From Roseateles_E cavernae (GTDB lineage Bacteria > Pseudomonadota > Gammaproteobacteria > Burkholderiales > Burkholderiaceae_C), in contig NZ_JBDPLH010000001.1 in the NCBI RefSeq assembly GCF_040187885.1, forward strand, positions 930,001 to 994,000: DNA of 64,000 bases, in the 5' to 3' direction. Of the stretch, positions 7,878 through 16,398 are shown piece after piece. Made by a program: the position numbers and the translations under genes. Each line of letters starts with the position of its first letter. Within the stretch, counting starts at the first letter, position 1. Below the pieces are notes generated by a model. It was not told where the DNA came from, ran no database searches, and saw only the letters and a program-made list of their open reading frames with translations.

Positions 7878-10859
7878 TCACAGCGAGTTGAGGAAGGCCA
7901 GCAAGGCCTCGCGATCTGTCTTGGACAGGGCCTCGAAGCGCTGTCGGCTCGCCGTTGCCTCGCCGCCGTGCCAGAGGATGGCTTCGGTCAGCGTGCGGGC
8001 CCGGCCGTCATGCAGATAGCCTACCTTGCCGGCATTGCCGGCGACCCGCTCGGTGTAGCCGATACCCCAGAGCGCGGGCGTGCGCCACATGCTGCCGCTC
8101 GCCTGCCCTTCGACCAGGTTGTCGGCCAGATCTGCCCCCATATCGTGCAGCAGCAGGTCGGTGTAGGGCTTGATGATCTGGTTGCGCAGCTCGGAGAACT
8201 CGGAACCGTTGCCCGTCTTCATCTCGCTGACATGGCAGGCGGTGCAACGGTTGTTCTGGAAGATCTTGGCGCCTGCGGCCACCTGGGTCGGATTGACGTC
8301 CAGGTGGGGCAAAGGGGCCACGCCCTTCGGGAAGCCGCTGGCCACGCTGCGCTGTGCCGGCACGGCGAGCAGGCCCAGGTAGCGGGTGATCAAGGTCAAC
8401 TCGTCTTCGGAGAGGCCTTTTTCCACTTTGGACGGCGTGCACTTGCCAGCCTGGCAATCGCGGTTCGGATACACCGGGCTGGTGACCGACATGTCGAGCA
8501 GGGCCGCGTTGGCGGCCTGATGACGCAGGCTGACCTTGGAGGCCTTCCAGCCAAAACGACCCAGCTTCACCACGCCGGTCTCCGGGTCGTAGGCGTAGTT
8601 GGCCTGGCCTTTGACGCCATCGGCGTCAGGCGTGCTGCGCACGCGCGAGAGGATCTCAGCGTCGGAGACGGCCTCCAGCAGGCCCATGCCGATCATCGGC
8701 TGGGCGCTGCGCAGCGAGAACACGCTTGGCGTCGGTCCGTCGAATGCGACCCTGGGCTTGCTCAGCGTCACCGCGGTGCCATCGGGCAGCGTCACGGTCT
8801 TCAGGTCGAAGCCCGCCACACGCACGCCGGTGCCCCAGTCCTGCGCGGCGCCGGTGGCCAGCGAGCGCGCATTCATCTGGACGGCCATGCCGTAGATCGG
8901 ATGCGGCACCTGCTGCCCGCTGGCGTCGGTCGTCGCGGCGCGCACCGCCATCGTATCGAGCCGCTGGTTGATCGCGCTCGGCGCCAGGCTGCGGCCGTTG
9001 CCGATGTGGCAGGCGAAGCAGGTTGCCTGGTTGAAGCGTGGGCCTTGCAGACCCACGCCCGCCTGGTTCCGGTCGTTGCCGCTTTCGTTGTGATCGCCGG
9101 TCCACATATGGGTGTGGATCCAGCGGCGCCCTTCCATGAAGCGCTGCATGTTCTGCATACCGATCTGGTTGTTCGGCTGCTGGAAAATGAAGCTGGAGTT
9201 GTCGGCATAGTCGTAGGACACCGAGCCCAGGCCGCCCTGCAGGGTGTCCTCCGGCAGCGGCGCGTTCATCAGGCGCGGCTGCACGCCGTACCAGGGGCGC
9301 AGGCCGCTGCCCACCACATAGGTCACCTCGTTGGTGTAGTAGCGGAAGGCGCCGCTGTCGCCGATCGCGTCCATCGCCGCGCGGGTCGAGAAGAACGAGC
9401 CGGTGAACTCGATCGCGTCGCCCACCTTCAGCGCACGCGAGGCCACGCTGGCGCCGTTCGGCGCCATCACGCCGTTGGCGTTGGCGGCCAGCGCCCGGTG
9501 GCCGGGATAGTTGTCGAGCACGACGCTGCAGCCGTCGTTGGCGCCCTTGACGCCCTTGTAGCCGCCGTTCGGATTGAGCAGCGCGCCCTGCGGCGGCTTT
9601 GCGACGATGGCGCAGGCGGCCACATCGTTGAAGCCTGCCGTGTAGGTCGAGCGGTCCAGCAATTCTCCGGGTGACATCCAGCCATAGCCCGTCACACCGG
9701 GTTCGTCGAAGCGCCGGAAGAAAGAGTGGCCACCGCCCCGCTGTGCCTGCTGGTAATACTGGTTGACGACGATGGTCGGCTTGGTGACGCCGGCCACCCG
9801 GCTGTTGTCGATGAACTCCACGCCCCAGGTGCGGTTCTTGAAGTAGTTCGCGATGAAGTTCAGGTGGGCGCCCGGACCCTTGTCCTGCGGCTTGCCCGCT
9901 GCATCGACCGTCTCGTTGACGCCGTAGCCGATCTCGTTCCAGTCCTCGCCGCGCTCGCGCGCGTGGCGGGAACGACCCACCATGCCGAAGCGGGTGACCA
10001 GGGTGCCATCGGGCAGCGAGAACTGCACCGTCTCCAGCGGCGCCTGCACCGCTGGCGAGGGCGCGAGGGCCGCCCCATTGGCCGGGAACGGCAGGGCTGT
10101 GGTGGTGAGCACGGGCAGGGAGTTGTCGCTGCCCGGCGATTTGAAGGTCACCTCGAACAGCGAATAGCCATACTGTGTGGCCCGTGCGACGCCTTGCAGT
10201 CTCACGTAGCGCACATGGGCGTTGAGGTTGAAGAACTCCTCGGTACCGCCTTTGCTGCCCACCACGTAGCGGATCTGGTACCAGGTCTGCCCGTCGTCGG
10301 AGCCTTGCAGCGCATATTCCTTTCCGTGCGCGTTTTCCCAGGACAGCTGCAGATAGCCCAATTGGGTCTTGGCGCCAAAGTCGAACTGGATCCACGCGGC
10401 ATCGTTCGCGGCGCTGGACCAGCGCGTGCTCATGCTGCCATCGACGGCCAGGGCTGCCATGTGGGCGCCCTCGATGGCCGACGAGGTCGCCGCAGCCACC
10501 TTCACCGCCACGCCCGGCTTGCTGAGGTCGATGCTGCCGACCGGCAATTGCTGCGCGGGCGGGAGTGTCGGCGTTGCCTCGGGCGTGGGCGTGGGCAAGA
10601 CCACCGGCGTGGCCACCGGTGCAGGCTCCAGAACGGGCTCGGCCATGGGCGACGAGGCCGGTATGGCCGGGGGCACGGGCGCGGGCGACCCACCGACGGG
10701 CGGCGCGTCTGCGGGCGGCGAGGCCTCGCCGCCACCGCCACCGCCACATGCCGCAAGCGCGGTGGCAAGCGCGACGAGCAGGGCTGATGTGACCCACGGA
10801 TGGCGAGGCGCGTGCCGTTGCGGGCCGGCGGCCACGGCGCTATTGGTCTTGCTGTTCAT
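7878..10859 (-). CDS. Exported lipoprotein with F5/8C (discoidin) domain fused to a di-haem oxidoreductase
   Basis: This 993-aa precursor has a signal peptide ending in a lipobox (ALAAC then a run of glycines), a Pro/Ala-rich linker (about residues 45-115), a discoidin/F5-8 type C domain (about 125-245; RWSSAANDAAWIQFDFG and YVRLQGVARA are typical) and a long di-haem oxidoreductase part. Two c-type haem motifs are visible, CFACH (about residue 614) and CTACH (about 871), as in the DHOR family (PF06537, DUF1111) related to cytochrome c peroxidases. It probably acts in electron transfer or peroxide chemistry at the outer membrane, bound to a glycan through the F5/8C domain; the latter is inference. 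The ATG at 10859 is preferred to a TTG nine codons upstream. Confidence 0.88.
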   Translation of the reverse strand: MNSKTNSAVAAGPQRHAPRHPWVTSALLVALATALAACGGGGGGEASPPADAPPVGGSPAPVPPAIPASSPMAEPVLEPAPVATPVVLPTPTPEATPTLPPAQQLPVGSIDLSKPGVAVKVAAATSSAIEGAHMAALAVDGSMSTRWSSAANDAAWIQFDFGAKTQLGYLQLSWENAHGKEYALQGSDDGQTWYQIRYVVGSKGGTEEFFNLNAHVRYVRLQGVARATQYGYSLFEVTFKSPGSDNSLPVLTTTALPFPANGAALAPSPAVQAPLETVQFSLPDGTLVTRFGMVGRSRHARERGEDWNEIGYGVNETVDAAGKPQDKGPGAHLNFIANYFKNRTWGVEFIDNSRVAGVTKPTIVVNQYYQQAQRGGGHSFFRRFDEPGVTGYGWMSPGELLDRSTYTAGFNDVAACAIVAKPPQGALLNPNGGYKGVKGANDGCSVVLDNYPGHRALAANANGVMAPNGASVASRALKVGDAIEFTGSFFSTRAAMDAIGDSGAFRYYTNEVTYVVGSGLRPWYGVQPRLMNAPLPEDTLQGGLGSVSYDYADNSSFIFQQPNNQIGMQNMQRFMEGRRWIHTHMWTGDHNESGNDRNQAGVGLQGPRFNQATCFACHIGNGRSLAPSAINQRLDTMAVRAATTDASGQQVPHPIYGMAVQMNARSLATGAAQDWGTGVRVAGFDLKTVTLPDGTAVTLSKPRVAFDGPTPSVFSLRSAQPMIGMGLLEAVSDAEILSRVRSTPDADGVKGQANYAYDPETGVVKLGRFGWKASKVSLRHQAANAALLDMSVTSPVYPNRDCQAGKCTPSKVEKGLSEDELTLITRYLGLLAVPAQRSVASGFPKGVAPLPHLDVNPTQVAAGAKIFQNNRCTACHVSEMKTGNGSEFSELRNQIIKPYTDLLLHDMGADLADNLVEGQASGSMWRTPALWGIGYTERVAGNAGKVGYLHDGRARTLTEAILWHGGEATASRQRFEALSKTDREALLAFLNSL

Positions 10860-11651
10860 GTTCAATTCCCGCGGAGGTGCTGACAACGAGGGAAAGGCGA
10901 CCGAAAGCCATCCCGCCGTTAGTTGTCGCTTTGTTTATTTCTTCTTTGTCGTCCGCCAGGCGACGACGGCCGGCCGACTGCGCGAGATGGTGTCAGTGCC
11001 CGTGTCTGGGCTGATGTCGACTTGTAAGTGGATATGAATGGCGAGGAACGCACAGTCTTCTGACTCGTGACATAGCACCGCATTCGGTGCTGTGCGGGTG
11101 TGCCGCCTGAGGCAAATGCCGGCTGCTCTGCCTGGCCCTTAAGTGTTGCCGGCAGTGGCGTTAGCGGGCTTTCCCCCTGCCCGATCAGCCCCCACCGGTC
11201 AGCCGCCATGTCCATCGGAGTTGTTGACGATCAGTTGCAGACGGTTGCAGTTCTGCCAAGCGTCGGGGCTTCTTGTCGCGGCGCTGCGACTTCCCGCATG
11301 CACAGGGTCGGGTGGTCATCAAGCCGACTTGGCAGCACTCGTTGCTCGGCGGCGGCCGCGCTGGCCGTCGGGGCAGCGAGGGAATAGGGTTGGTACAGAT
11401 AGTTCGGGCAGGGCGTGCTCGGCTGCAGATTGCTCAAGGTGGCACATTGCTGCACCCGCTCGCAGGGATGGGGCTGGTTTTCGAGGGCGTGGATCGGCCG
11501 GAGACGGAAGTGCCCGGTGCAATCCGACGCCGAGGAATCACCCCTTGGGGCGAAGGCGCCCTCCGAGGCGGATGTCGTCCTACCCGTCCTGCCAGCAAGA
11601 CGATCCTGGGCGGGGTCAGGTCTCGCCAACGGCAGCGCCGGGTACGGCTAG
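10860..11651. other. 0.8-kb stretch without a supported gene
   Basis: No frame in this interval has a recognisable protein or a ribosome binding site worth reporting; the longest open frames (up to about 130-170 codons) show low-complexity Arg/Ser/Ala sequence typical of GC-rich noise. Base composition looks less GC-rich than the flanks. The part next to 10860 should contain the promoter of the di-haem oxidoreductase gene. A hairpin lies at 11074-11091. It could be a decayed gene, but nothing identifies it. Confidence 0.6.
11071..11094. other. Inverted repeat (hairpin) in the gene-free stretch
   Basis: AGCACCG (11074-11080) and CGGTGCT (11085-11091) form a perfect 7-bp stem with a 4-nt loop; the arms extend to 10 bp with one mismatch. 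No T-tract follows on either strand, so it is not a typical terminator. It lies about 215 bp upstream of the di-haem oxidoreductase start and could equally be an operator. Confidence 0.35.
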
Positions 11652-12218
11652 CTAGCGCAGATGGCGCGAGATATCCAGCGCATCGGCCTGAAACCAGCGC
11701 GCCGTCTTGCTGCGCCCGCACTGCAACACCAGGTGTTCGACGCGCTGGGCCGGCGCCAGCTGCGGCAGCACCTGTTGCCAGCGCAGGATGCGGGTGCGAT
11801 AGCCGTCGGTGTCGCCCTCGATGTACTCATGCACCTGGGCGGGTGGGCCGTACAGGGTCTTGAGCCTGGCGCTGAGCCGGTCGCAACGCGGGTGGCGCGC
11901 CGGGCTCAGGACCTTGCCATCGGCGGACTGCACGGCCGGGCGCTCGAAACCCAGCCGCAGCCGCCCCTGGCCCGAGCCATCGGGACTGGCGATCTGGATG
12001 CTGTAGATGTGATCGTGCGAGCGCTCGGGCGGCAGCGTCATGTAGCTGCTGCCCGTCGCATCCTGCGGGTAGCGCTGGCGCAGCTGTGCCGCCGTGGTGT
12101 CCAGACTCAGCCCGGCAAAGCCATAGGGTGTTGGCGTCGGCTCGGCCCGCAGGCCGCTGCTTGCCAGCACCAAGACCGCTACGGTCCCGAGCCAGTCGCC
12201 CATGGTGCCGCGACTCAT
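11652..12218 (-). CDS. Hypothetical exported protein, last gene of the MlaE/MlaD operon
   Basis: This 188-aa protein has a signal-peptide-like start (MGDWLGTVAVLVLASSGLRA after a few residues) and a mature part of about 165 residues with two Cys pairs candidates (HPRCDRL and VLQCGRSK). I do not recognise the family. The ATG at 12218 overlaps the stop of the upstream lipoprotein gene (ATGA); a second ATG at 12203 would give a cleaner signal peptide. It is the fourth gene of a gap-free operon with an MlaE permease and an MCE protein, so an accessory periplasmic role in that system is plausible. Confidence 0.7.
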   Translation of the reverse strand: MSRGTMGDWLGTVAVLVLASSGLRAEPTPTPYGFAGLSLDTTAAQLRQRYPQDATGSSYMTLPPERSHDHIYSIQIASPDGSGQGRLRLGFERPAVQSADGKVLSPARHPRCDRLSARLKTLYGPPAQVHEYIEGDTDGYRTRILRWQQVLPQLAPAQRVEHLVLQCGRSKTARWFQADALDISRHLR

Positions 12219-12838
12219 TGGGGGCCCAGCACCAGCGCCATCCTCCGCCGCACCCGCTCGGCCCCGGCCGCATCCCCCGCCGCCTCCGCCTGCCTGAGCT
12301 GCTGATGCAGCCAGGCCAGCAGCGGCCTGCGCCAGCCCTGCGCCGAGGCGGTGTCCACCGCCAGCGCCGCATCGACCGTTTCGCCGCGCCGCAGCCGCAC
12401 GCCCATGGACACCAGCCGCGCCAGTGGGTCGGCGATGGCCGCCGGCTGGGCCTGGCGCTGCGCCTCGGGCAGCAGGGCCAGGTCTTGTTGTTCGTCGCTG
12501 CGGCCGGCCAGATAGGCGGCATAGGCGCGCTCGGCCGGGCCGGCATCGACGGCCAGCGGGGCGAAGCCGGGGCAGTCGTCGTCGAACTCCAGGCTGGCCA
12601 CGCGCGCGGCGCATTCGGTCAGCAGGGCGCGGGCCAGCAAGTCGGCGCGGCCGGTGCGGGCCAGCTCGGCGCGGGCGCGCTCGAAGTCCAGCGCGGCGAC
12701 CCGGCTGTTGCCGGCCAGATAGGCTGCGGTGGCGCGCTCCAGCGCGCTCTTGGCATTCATCTGCCAGTCGGGCGGCGGTGGGCCGCTGGCGCAGCCGGCC
12801 AGCGACGCGATCAGGCAAACCAGGCCGAGACGCTTCAT
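12215..12838 (-). CDS. Putative lipoprotein of the MlaE/MlaD operon
   Basis: The 207-aa precursor begins with a short signal peptide and lipobox (LAGC at about residues 13-16), so it should be a lipid-anchored periplasmic protein. The mature part is Ala-rich and helical, with repeated AAYLAG units (about residues 38 and 106) suggesting TPR-like hairpins. Its start overlaps the MCE gene stop (ATGA) and its stop overlaps the next start in the same way. It occupies the place where ABC-type transport-associated lipoproteins (PqiC/DUF330 type) sit beside MCE operons, but the sequence itself does not look clearly like PqiC. Confidence 0.75.
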   Translation of the reverse strand: MKRLGLVCLIASLAGCASGPPPPDWQMNAKSALERATAAYLAGNSRVAALDFERARAELARTGRADLLARALLTECAARVASLEFDDDCPGFAPLAVDAGPAERAYAAYLAGRSDEQQDLALLPEAQRQAQPAAIADPLARLVSMGVRLRRGETVDAALAVDTASAQGWRRPLLAWLHQQLRQAEAAGDAAGAERVRRRMALVLGPQ

Positions 12839-13806
12839 GGCAGCTTGATCTCGGTGTCGCGCTTGAAGGGCCAGCGCCGGTTGACCTCGTTGAGCAGCTG
12901 CTCGACCTTGCGCAGGCTGGCCTCGACCTCGGCGCGCAGCTGGCCCAGGTCTTCGGTGGCGGCGCGGGTGTTGCCAGTGATGCCTTGCACGTCCTGCAGA
13001 ATGACCTCGACCTTCCTCAGGCTGGCGCGGGCCTCGCCCAGCAGGCTATTGAGCTGGGCCACGGTGGCGCGGCTGTCGCGCAGCAGGCCCTGCTCGCCGA
13101 AGACCTGGCTGTCGGCCTTGGCGACCAGGCCGTCCAGGCGCGCCAGCAGCGTGTTGGTCCGGTCCAGGGTCTGGATGATCTTCTTCGCGTCCTGCTCACC
13201 GCCCATCAGCGCGCCGAGCGCGCCGCCCGGGCCGTTCAGGCGCGCGGTGGTGGTCTGGACATTGCGCAGCGTCTGGTTCAGCGGCGCATCGTCGGCGGTG
13301 ATGGCGCTGAGATTGGCCAGCAGGTCGCGCACGCCGGCCATCAGGCGCGGGATCTCGGCGGCGGCGTCGCCGATCAGCACCTCGCGCTCGGCGCCGTCGG
13401 GCAGCGGCGGGTCGGCCAGGATGCCGCTGTAGGCGCGGATGCGCGGCGCGCCGACCAGGCCGCTCTCCATCGTGAACACGCTGCTGCTGCGCAGCCAGCG
13501 CGCGTCCTTGAGCGGCACGTCGATGACGATGCGGGCCTTGCCGGCGTCGGACAGCTCGATGCGCCGCACCCGGCCGATCGCGAAGCCGGCGAAGCTCAGG
13601 TCCATGCCGACGACCACGCCCTCGGCGTGGTCGGCCACCAGCACCAGGGTCTGGGCGCGCTCGAAGGCGCCGCGCGCATACAGCACATAGGCCACCGCCG
13701 CCGCCAGCAGCAAGGCCACGGCCAGCAGCAGCAGCCGGGCCTTCAGGTCCAGGTTGGCGACCGGTGGCGGGGCGTCGCTGGGGGGCAGGTCTTGCGAGTC
13801 CGTCAT
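12835..13806 (-). CDS. MCE (MlaD) domain protein
   Basis: This 323-aa protein has a cytoplasmic N-terminus, one transmembrane helix (about residues 24-44), an MCE/MlaD domain (about 52-130; GVVVGMDLSFAGFAIGRVRRI is typical of the family) and a long coiled-coil C-terminal region (about 150-310) that would form a helical barrel. MCE proteins carry phospholipids or other lipids between the inner and outer membranes. It starts 3 nt after the MlaE permease gene. The family normally needs an MlaE permease and an MlaF ATPase; the permease is here, the ATPase is not. Confidence 0.9.
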   Translation of the reverse strand: MTDSQDLPPSDAPPPVANLDLKARLLLLAVALLLAAAVAYVLYARGAFERAQTLVLVADHAEGVVVGMDLSFAGFAIGRVRRIELSDAGKARIVIDVPLKDARWLRSSSVFTMESGLVGAPRIRAYSGILADPPLPDGAEREVLIGDAAAEIPRLMAGVRDLLANLSAITADDAPLNQTLRNVQTTTARLNGPGGALGALMGGEQDAKKIIQTLDRTNTLLARLDGLVAKADSQVFGEQGLLRDSRATVAQLNSLLGEARASLRKVEVILQDVQGITGNTRAATEDLGQLRAEVEASLRKVEQLLNEVNRRWPFKRDTEIKLP

Positions 13807-13809
13807 GGC

Positions 13810-14589
13810 TCAATAGTAGTTGCCCACCAGGGACAGCAGCTCGATCAGCAGCACCACGGCCAGCAGCCGCGCCAGCCGGGCGATGTCGGCGCGGCCGGCC
13901 AGGCTTTCCTCGCGGGCCAGCGGCACCATCGGGATGATGGCCACGGCCAGGCTCAGCAGCAGGGTCTTGAGGCCGAAGATCAGCACGATCACCGGACTGA
14001 ACACCTGGCCGACGGTGCGGGTGAAGCCCTCGACACCCCAGCTGCTGAAGCCGTAGACGGCCAGATAGCTGAGCACCAGCGTGATGAAGCTGCTCAAGAG
14101 GGTCAGCGTGATCGCGGCGAACACGCCGGCCAGCGCGCGCGGCAGCACCTCGTCGCGCAGCGGGTCGAGGCCGCGCGCCAGCGCCGCCTTGTGCAGGCCC
14201 TGCAGGCGCTGGCGGCGCACCTGCTCGGCGGCCGGCAGCGTGTAGCGCACGGCGGTGAACAGCGCGGCCGACAGCGGGATCAGCTCCAGCACCAGGGTGC
14301 GCACCAGCACGTCCAGCGCATAGCGGCTCAGCCCATAGCTCAGCGCGGTGGCCAGCACGATGCGGATGACGATCTGCGCGGCGACCGCCGAGGCGATCGC
14401 AAAGCCCGGCAGCAGCGGCGCGGTGGCCAGGTACAGGCTGCGCAGTATCAGCCGGCGCTGCGAGCGGCGGTAGCTGGACGGCGCCAGCGCCAGCACCAGC
14501 AGGCGCGCGCCGAAATGCAGCAGCCGGCCCCAGCTGGCGAGCCAGGCCCAGAGGGTTTGCAGCGGCGCGATGCGTGCGGTGTCGAGCAT
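13810..14589 (-). CDS. MlaE-family ABC transporter permease
   Basis: This 259-aa inner-membrane protein matches the MlaE/YrbE permease length and shows several transmembrane helices (about residues 50-75, 85-105, 150-175, 200-225 and 238-256) and an amphipathic N-terminal helix. The DPLRDEVLPRALAGVF segment (about residues 142-157) corresponds to the family EQ-loop region; normally it reads with a Glu-Gln pair, so it appears diverged. The neighbouring MCE gene follows after 3 nt. A start at 14589 is followed at once by a polar segment as expected. Lipid transport is inferred from the family. Confidence 0.85.
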   Translation of the reverse strand: MLDTARIAPLQTLWAWLASWGRLLHFGARLLVLALAPSSYRRSQRRLILRSLYLATAPLLPGFAIASAVAAQIVIRIVLATALSYGLSRYALDVLVRTLVLELIPLSAALFTAVRYTLPAAEQVRRQRLQGLHKAALARGLDPLRDEVLPRALAGVFAAITLTLLSSFITLVLSYLAVYGFSSWGVEGFTRTVGQVFSPVIVLIFGLKTLLLSLAVAIIPMVPLAREESLAGRADIARLARLLAVVLLIELLSLVGNYY

Positions 14590-14645
14590 GGTGTCCAGTC
14601 TATTGTGCGTGCTGGCCAGACCGGGCTGGGGTAAGCTGGCTCGCC

Positions 14646-14921
14646 ATGAGCCGTATCACCTTGCGCCAGCTGGACAGTGCCATCGAGGGCCACCTCTTGC
14701 TGGGCCTGTTGCGGCAGCAGGGGCTGGAGGCCTGGCTGCTGGGCGAGCATCTGCTGGGCGGGGTCGGCGAGCTGCCGGCCTGCGGCCTGCTGCGCCTGGT
14801 GGTGGACGAGGCCGACCGGGCCGGCGCCGAGGCCGTGCTGCAGGACTGGGATGCAGCGACGCCGCTGCCCGACGAGTCGCAGCCCGATGTCAGCCATGGC
14901 CAGGGACTGCGGCCCGCATGA
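14646..14921 (+). CDS. DUF2007 domain-containing protein
   Basis: This 91-aa cytoplasmic protein has the DUF2007 pattern: an early segment resembling LDSAIEGHLLLGLLRQQGLEAWLLGEHLLGGVGELP and a following beta strand (LRLVVDEADRAGAEAVL). The family is described as a putative signal-transducing protein without proven function. The ATG at 14646 is chosen because the family begins just there. The stop overlaps the GNAT gene start (ATGA). The gap of 56 nt to the divergent MlaE operon must hold both promoters. Confidence 0.85.
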   Translation: MSRITLRQLDSAIEGHLLLGLLRQQGLEAWLLGEHLLGGVGELPACGLLRLVVDEADRAGAEAVLQDWDAATPLPDESQPDVSHGQGLRPA

Positions 14922-15385
14922 GCTTCGAGATACTGCCTCTGTACCAGCGCCCCGGGCTGATCGAGCCGGTGGCGCGGCTGATCTATGAGGAGTTCTGGCG
15001 CGAGGTCGAGGGGGGCTACAGCGTGGCCGATCTGGTTGCCCATCTGCGCGGCGCCACCAATCCCGACCGCATCCCGCTGAGCCTGATCGCCATCGAGGAC
15101 GGCCAGTTGCTGGGCACCATCAATCTGATCGAGAACGACGACGCGAAGCGCGCCCATCTGCGGCCCTGGCTGGCGGCCATGGTGGTCAGCCAGGGCCGGC
15201 GCGGCGAGGGCATAGGCAGCGCGCTGGTGCGCGCCCTGCTTGCCGAGGCGCAGCGCCTGGGCCTGCCCCGGCTCTATTTCGGCACCGACGGGCCGGGCTT
15301 TTACGCCCGGCTGGGTGCGCAGCTGCACGAGCAGGTGCGGGACGACTTCTGCATCATGCGTTTCGAGCTGGGCGAGCGGCCATGA
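14918..15385 (+). CDS. GNAT-family N-acetyltransferase
   Basis: This 155-aa protein has the GNAT fold: an N-terminal helix pair, central strands (LIAIEDGQLLGTINL) and the acetyl-CoA binding loop GRRGEGIGSAL at about residues 91-101, followed by a long helix and YFGTDGPGFYARLG, a typical motif in acetyltransferases that act on small substrates. The acceptor is unknown. The ATG overlaps the DUF2007 stop codon, so the two are translationally coupled. LysE follows after 40 nt. Confidence 0.88.
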   Translation: MSFEILPLYQRPGLIEPVARLIYEEFWREVEGGYSVADLVAHLRGATNPDRIPLSLIAIEDGQLLGTINLIENDDAKRAHLRPWLAAMVVSQGRRGEGIGSALVRALLAEAQRLGLPRLYFGTDGPGFYARLGAQLHEQVRDDFCIMRFELGERP

Positions 15386-15425
15386 CCATCGTCCGGCCTT
15401 GCCGCAGGGCTTACAGTCGCTCATC

Positions 15426-16058
15426 ATGCTCGGCACCCAAGACCTGACCCTGTTCATCATTTCCGGCCTGCTGCTGAATATCGCACCCGGCCCGGACTCC
15501 ATCCTGATCATGACGCGCAGCGCCACCCAGGGCTGGCGCGCCGGCTCGGCGGCGGCGCTGGGCATAGGCGCCGGCACCTGTGTCCATGTGCTGGCGGCGG
15601 CGCTGGGCCTGTCGGCGCTGCTGGCGGCGTCGAGCTGGGCCTTCACCGTGATCAAGTGGGTGGGTGCGGCCTATCTGGTCTGGATCGGGCTGCAGATGCT
15701 GCTGAGCCGCCAGCAGGCCGGCCCGGCCGCGCCAGCGCTCACCCCGCCTCTGCCCTATCGCAAGATCTTCGCCCAGGGATTCCTGACCAATGTGCTGAAC
15801 CCCAAGGTGGCGCTGTTCTTCCTGGCCTTTGTGCCGCAGTTCATCGCACCGGAGGCGCCGCACAAGGCCCTGGCCTTCATCCTGCTGGGCGCGATCTTCA
15901 ATCTCAACGGCATGCTGTGGTGCCACTTCCTGGCGGTCTCGACCGCGCTGGCCAGCCGGCGCCTGCGCCTCGGCGCCGGGCCGGCGCGCTGGCTGAACCG
16001 CGGCATTGGTGCGCTGTTCCTGTCTTTTGGCATCAAGCTGGCCCTGTCGGAAAGGTAG
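15426..16058 (+). CDS. LysE-family amino acid exporter
   Basis: This 210-aa inner-membrane protein has the RhtB/LysE signature: PGPDSILIM near residues 21-29, a GIGAGTCVHV helix and LNPKVALFFLAFVPQF at about 136-151. Six transmembrane helices can be drawn. Family members export amino acids such as homoserine, threonine, lysine or arginine, or related metabolites; the substrate here is not readable. The ATG at 15426 is placed just before the first helix. A frame upstream stays open into the GNAT gene but lacks family sequence. Confidence 0.9.
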   Translation: MLGTQDLTLFIISGLLLNIAPGPDSILIMTRSATQGWRAGSAAALGIGAGTCVHVLAAALGLSALLAASSWAFTVIKWVGAAYLVWIGLQMLLSRQQAGPAAPALTPPLPYRKIFAQGFLTNVLNPKVALFFLAFVPQFIAPEAPHKALAFILLGAIFNLNGMLWCHFLAVSTALASRRLRLGAGPARWLNRGIGALFLSFGIKLALSER

Positions 16059-16068
16059 GTGGTTCGCG

Positions 16069-16398
16069 ATGACGCTCGATGAAGAAATCGCCCGCAAGCT
16101 GCGCGAGGCCGCCGCCTCCGGCGAGCTGGCCGCGGCCGAGGGCTATGGCCGGCCGTTCGACGAGGATGAGGGCTGGCACGCGACGCCCGAGGCGCTGCGC
16201 ATGCCCTTCAAGATCCTGAAGAACGCCGGTTATGCACCGCCCGAGGTCGAGCTCTTCCATGAGCGGGCGCGGCTGCGCGCCGCCGTCGAGCTGGCGACCG
16301 ATGCGGACGAGCGTCAGCGTCTGCAGCAGGCACTCAGCGCGCTGGAGCAGTCGCTGGCGCTGCGGCTGGAATCGTTGCGCGTCAACGCCAGCCTGTGA
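16069..16398 (+). CDS. DUF1992 (DnaJ subfamily C28-like) protein
   Basis: This 109-aa protein carries the DUF1992 pattern: an early segment on the theme DEEIARKLREAAASGEL, then GRPFD, then MPFKILKNAGYAPPEVEL (about residues 43-60), followed by a helical tail. This is the conserved domain in eukaryotic DNAJC28 and bacterial YhdN-like proteins, whose function is unknown. The stop overlaps the DUF2939 gene start (TGATG). It lies 10 nt after LysE. Identification rests on the motif order. Confidence 0.85.
   Translation: MTLDEEIARKLREAAASGELAAAEGYGRPFDEDEGWHATPEALRMPFKILKNAGYAPPEVELFHERARLRAAVELATDADERQRLQQALSALEQSLALRLESLRVNASL

Noticed and set aside
11231..11629. A 132-codon minus-strand frame in the gene-free stretch
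   Set aside because: No ribosome binding site, no recognisable domain and Ser/Arg/Pro-rich composition.
12424..14634. A 736-codon plus-strand frame across the MlaE/MlaD operon
   Set aside because: It is antisense to four coupled genes with clear signals and has low-complexity composition.
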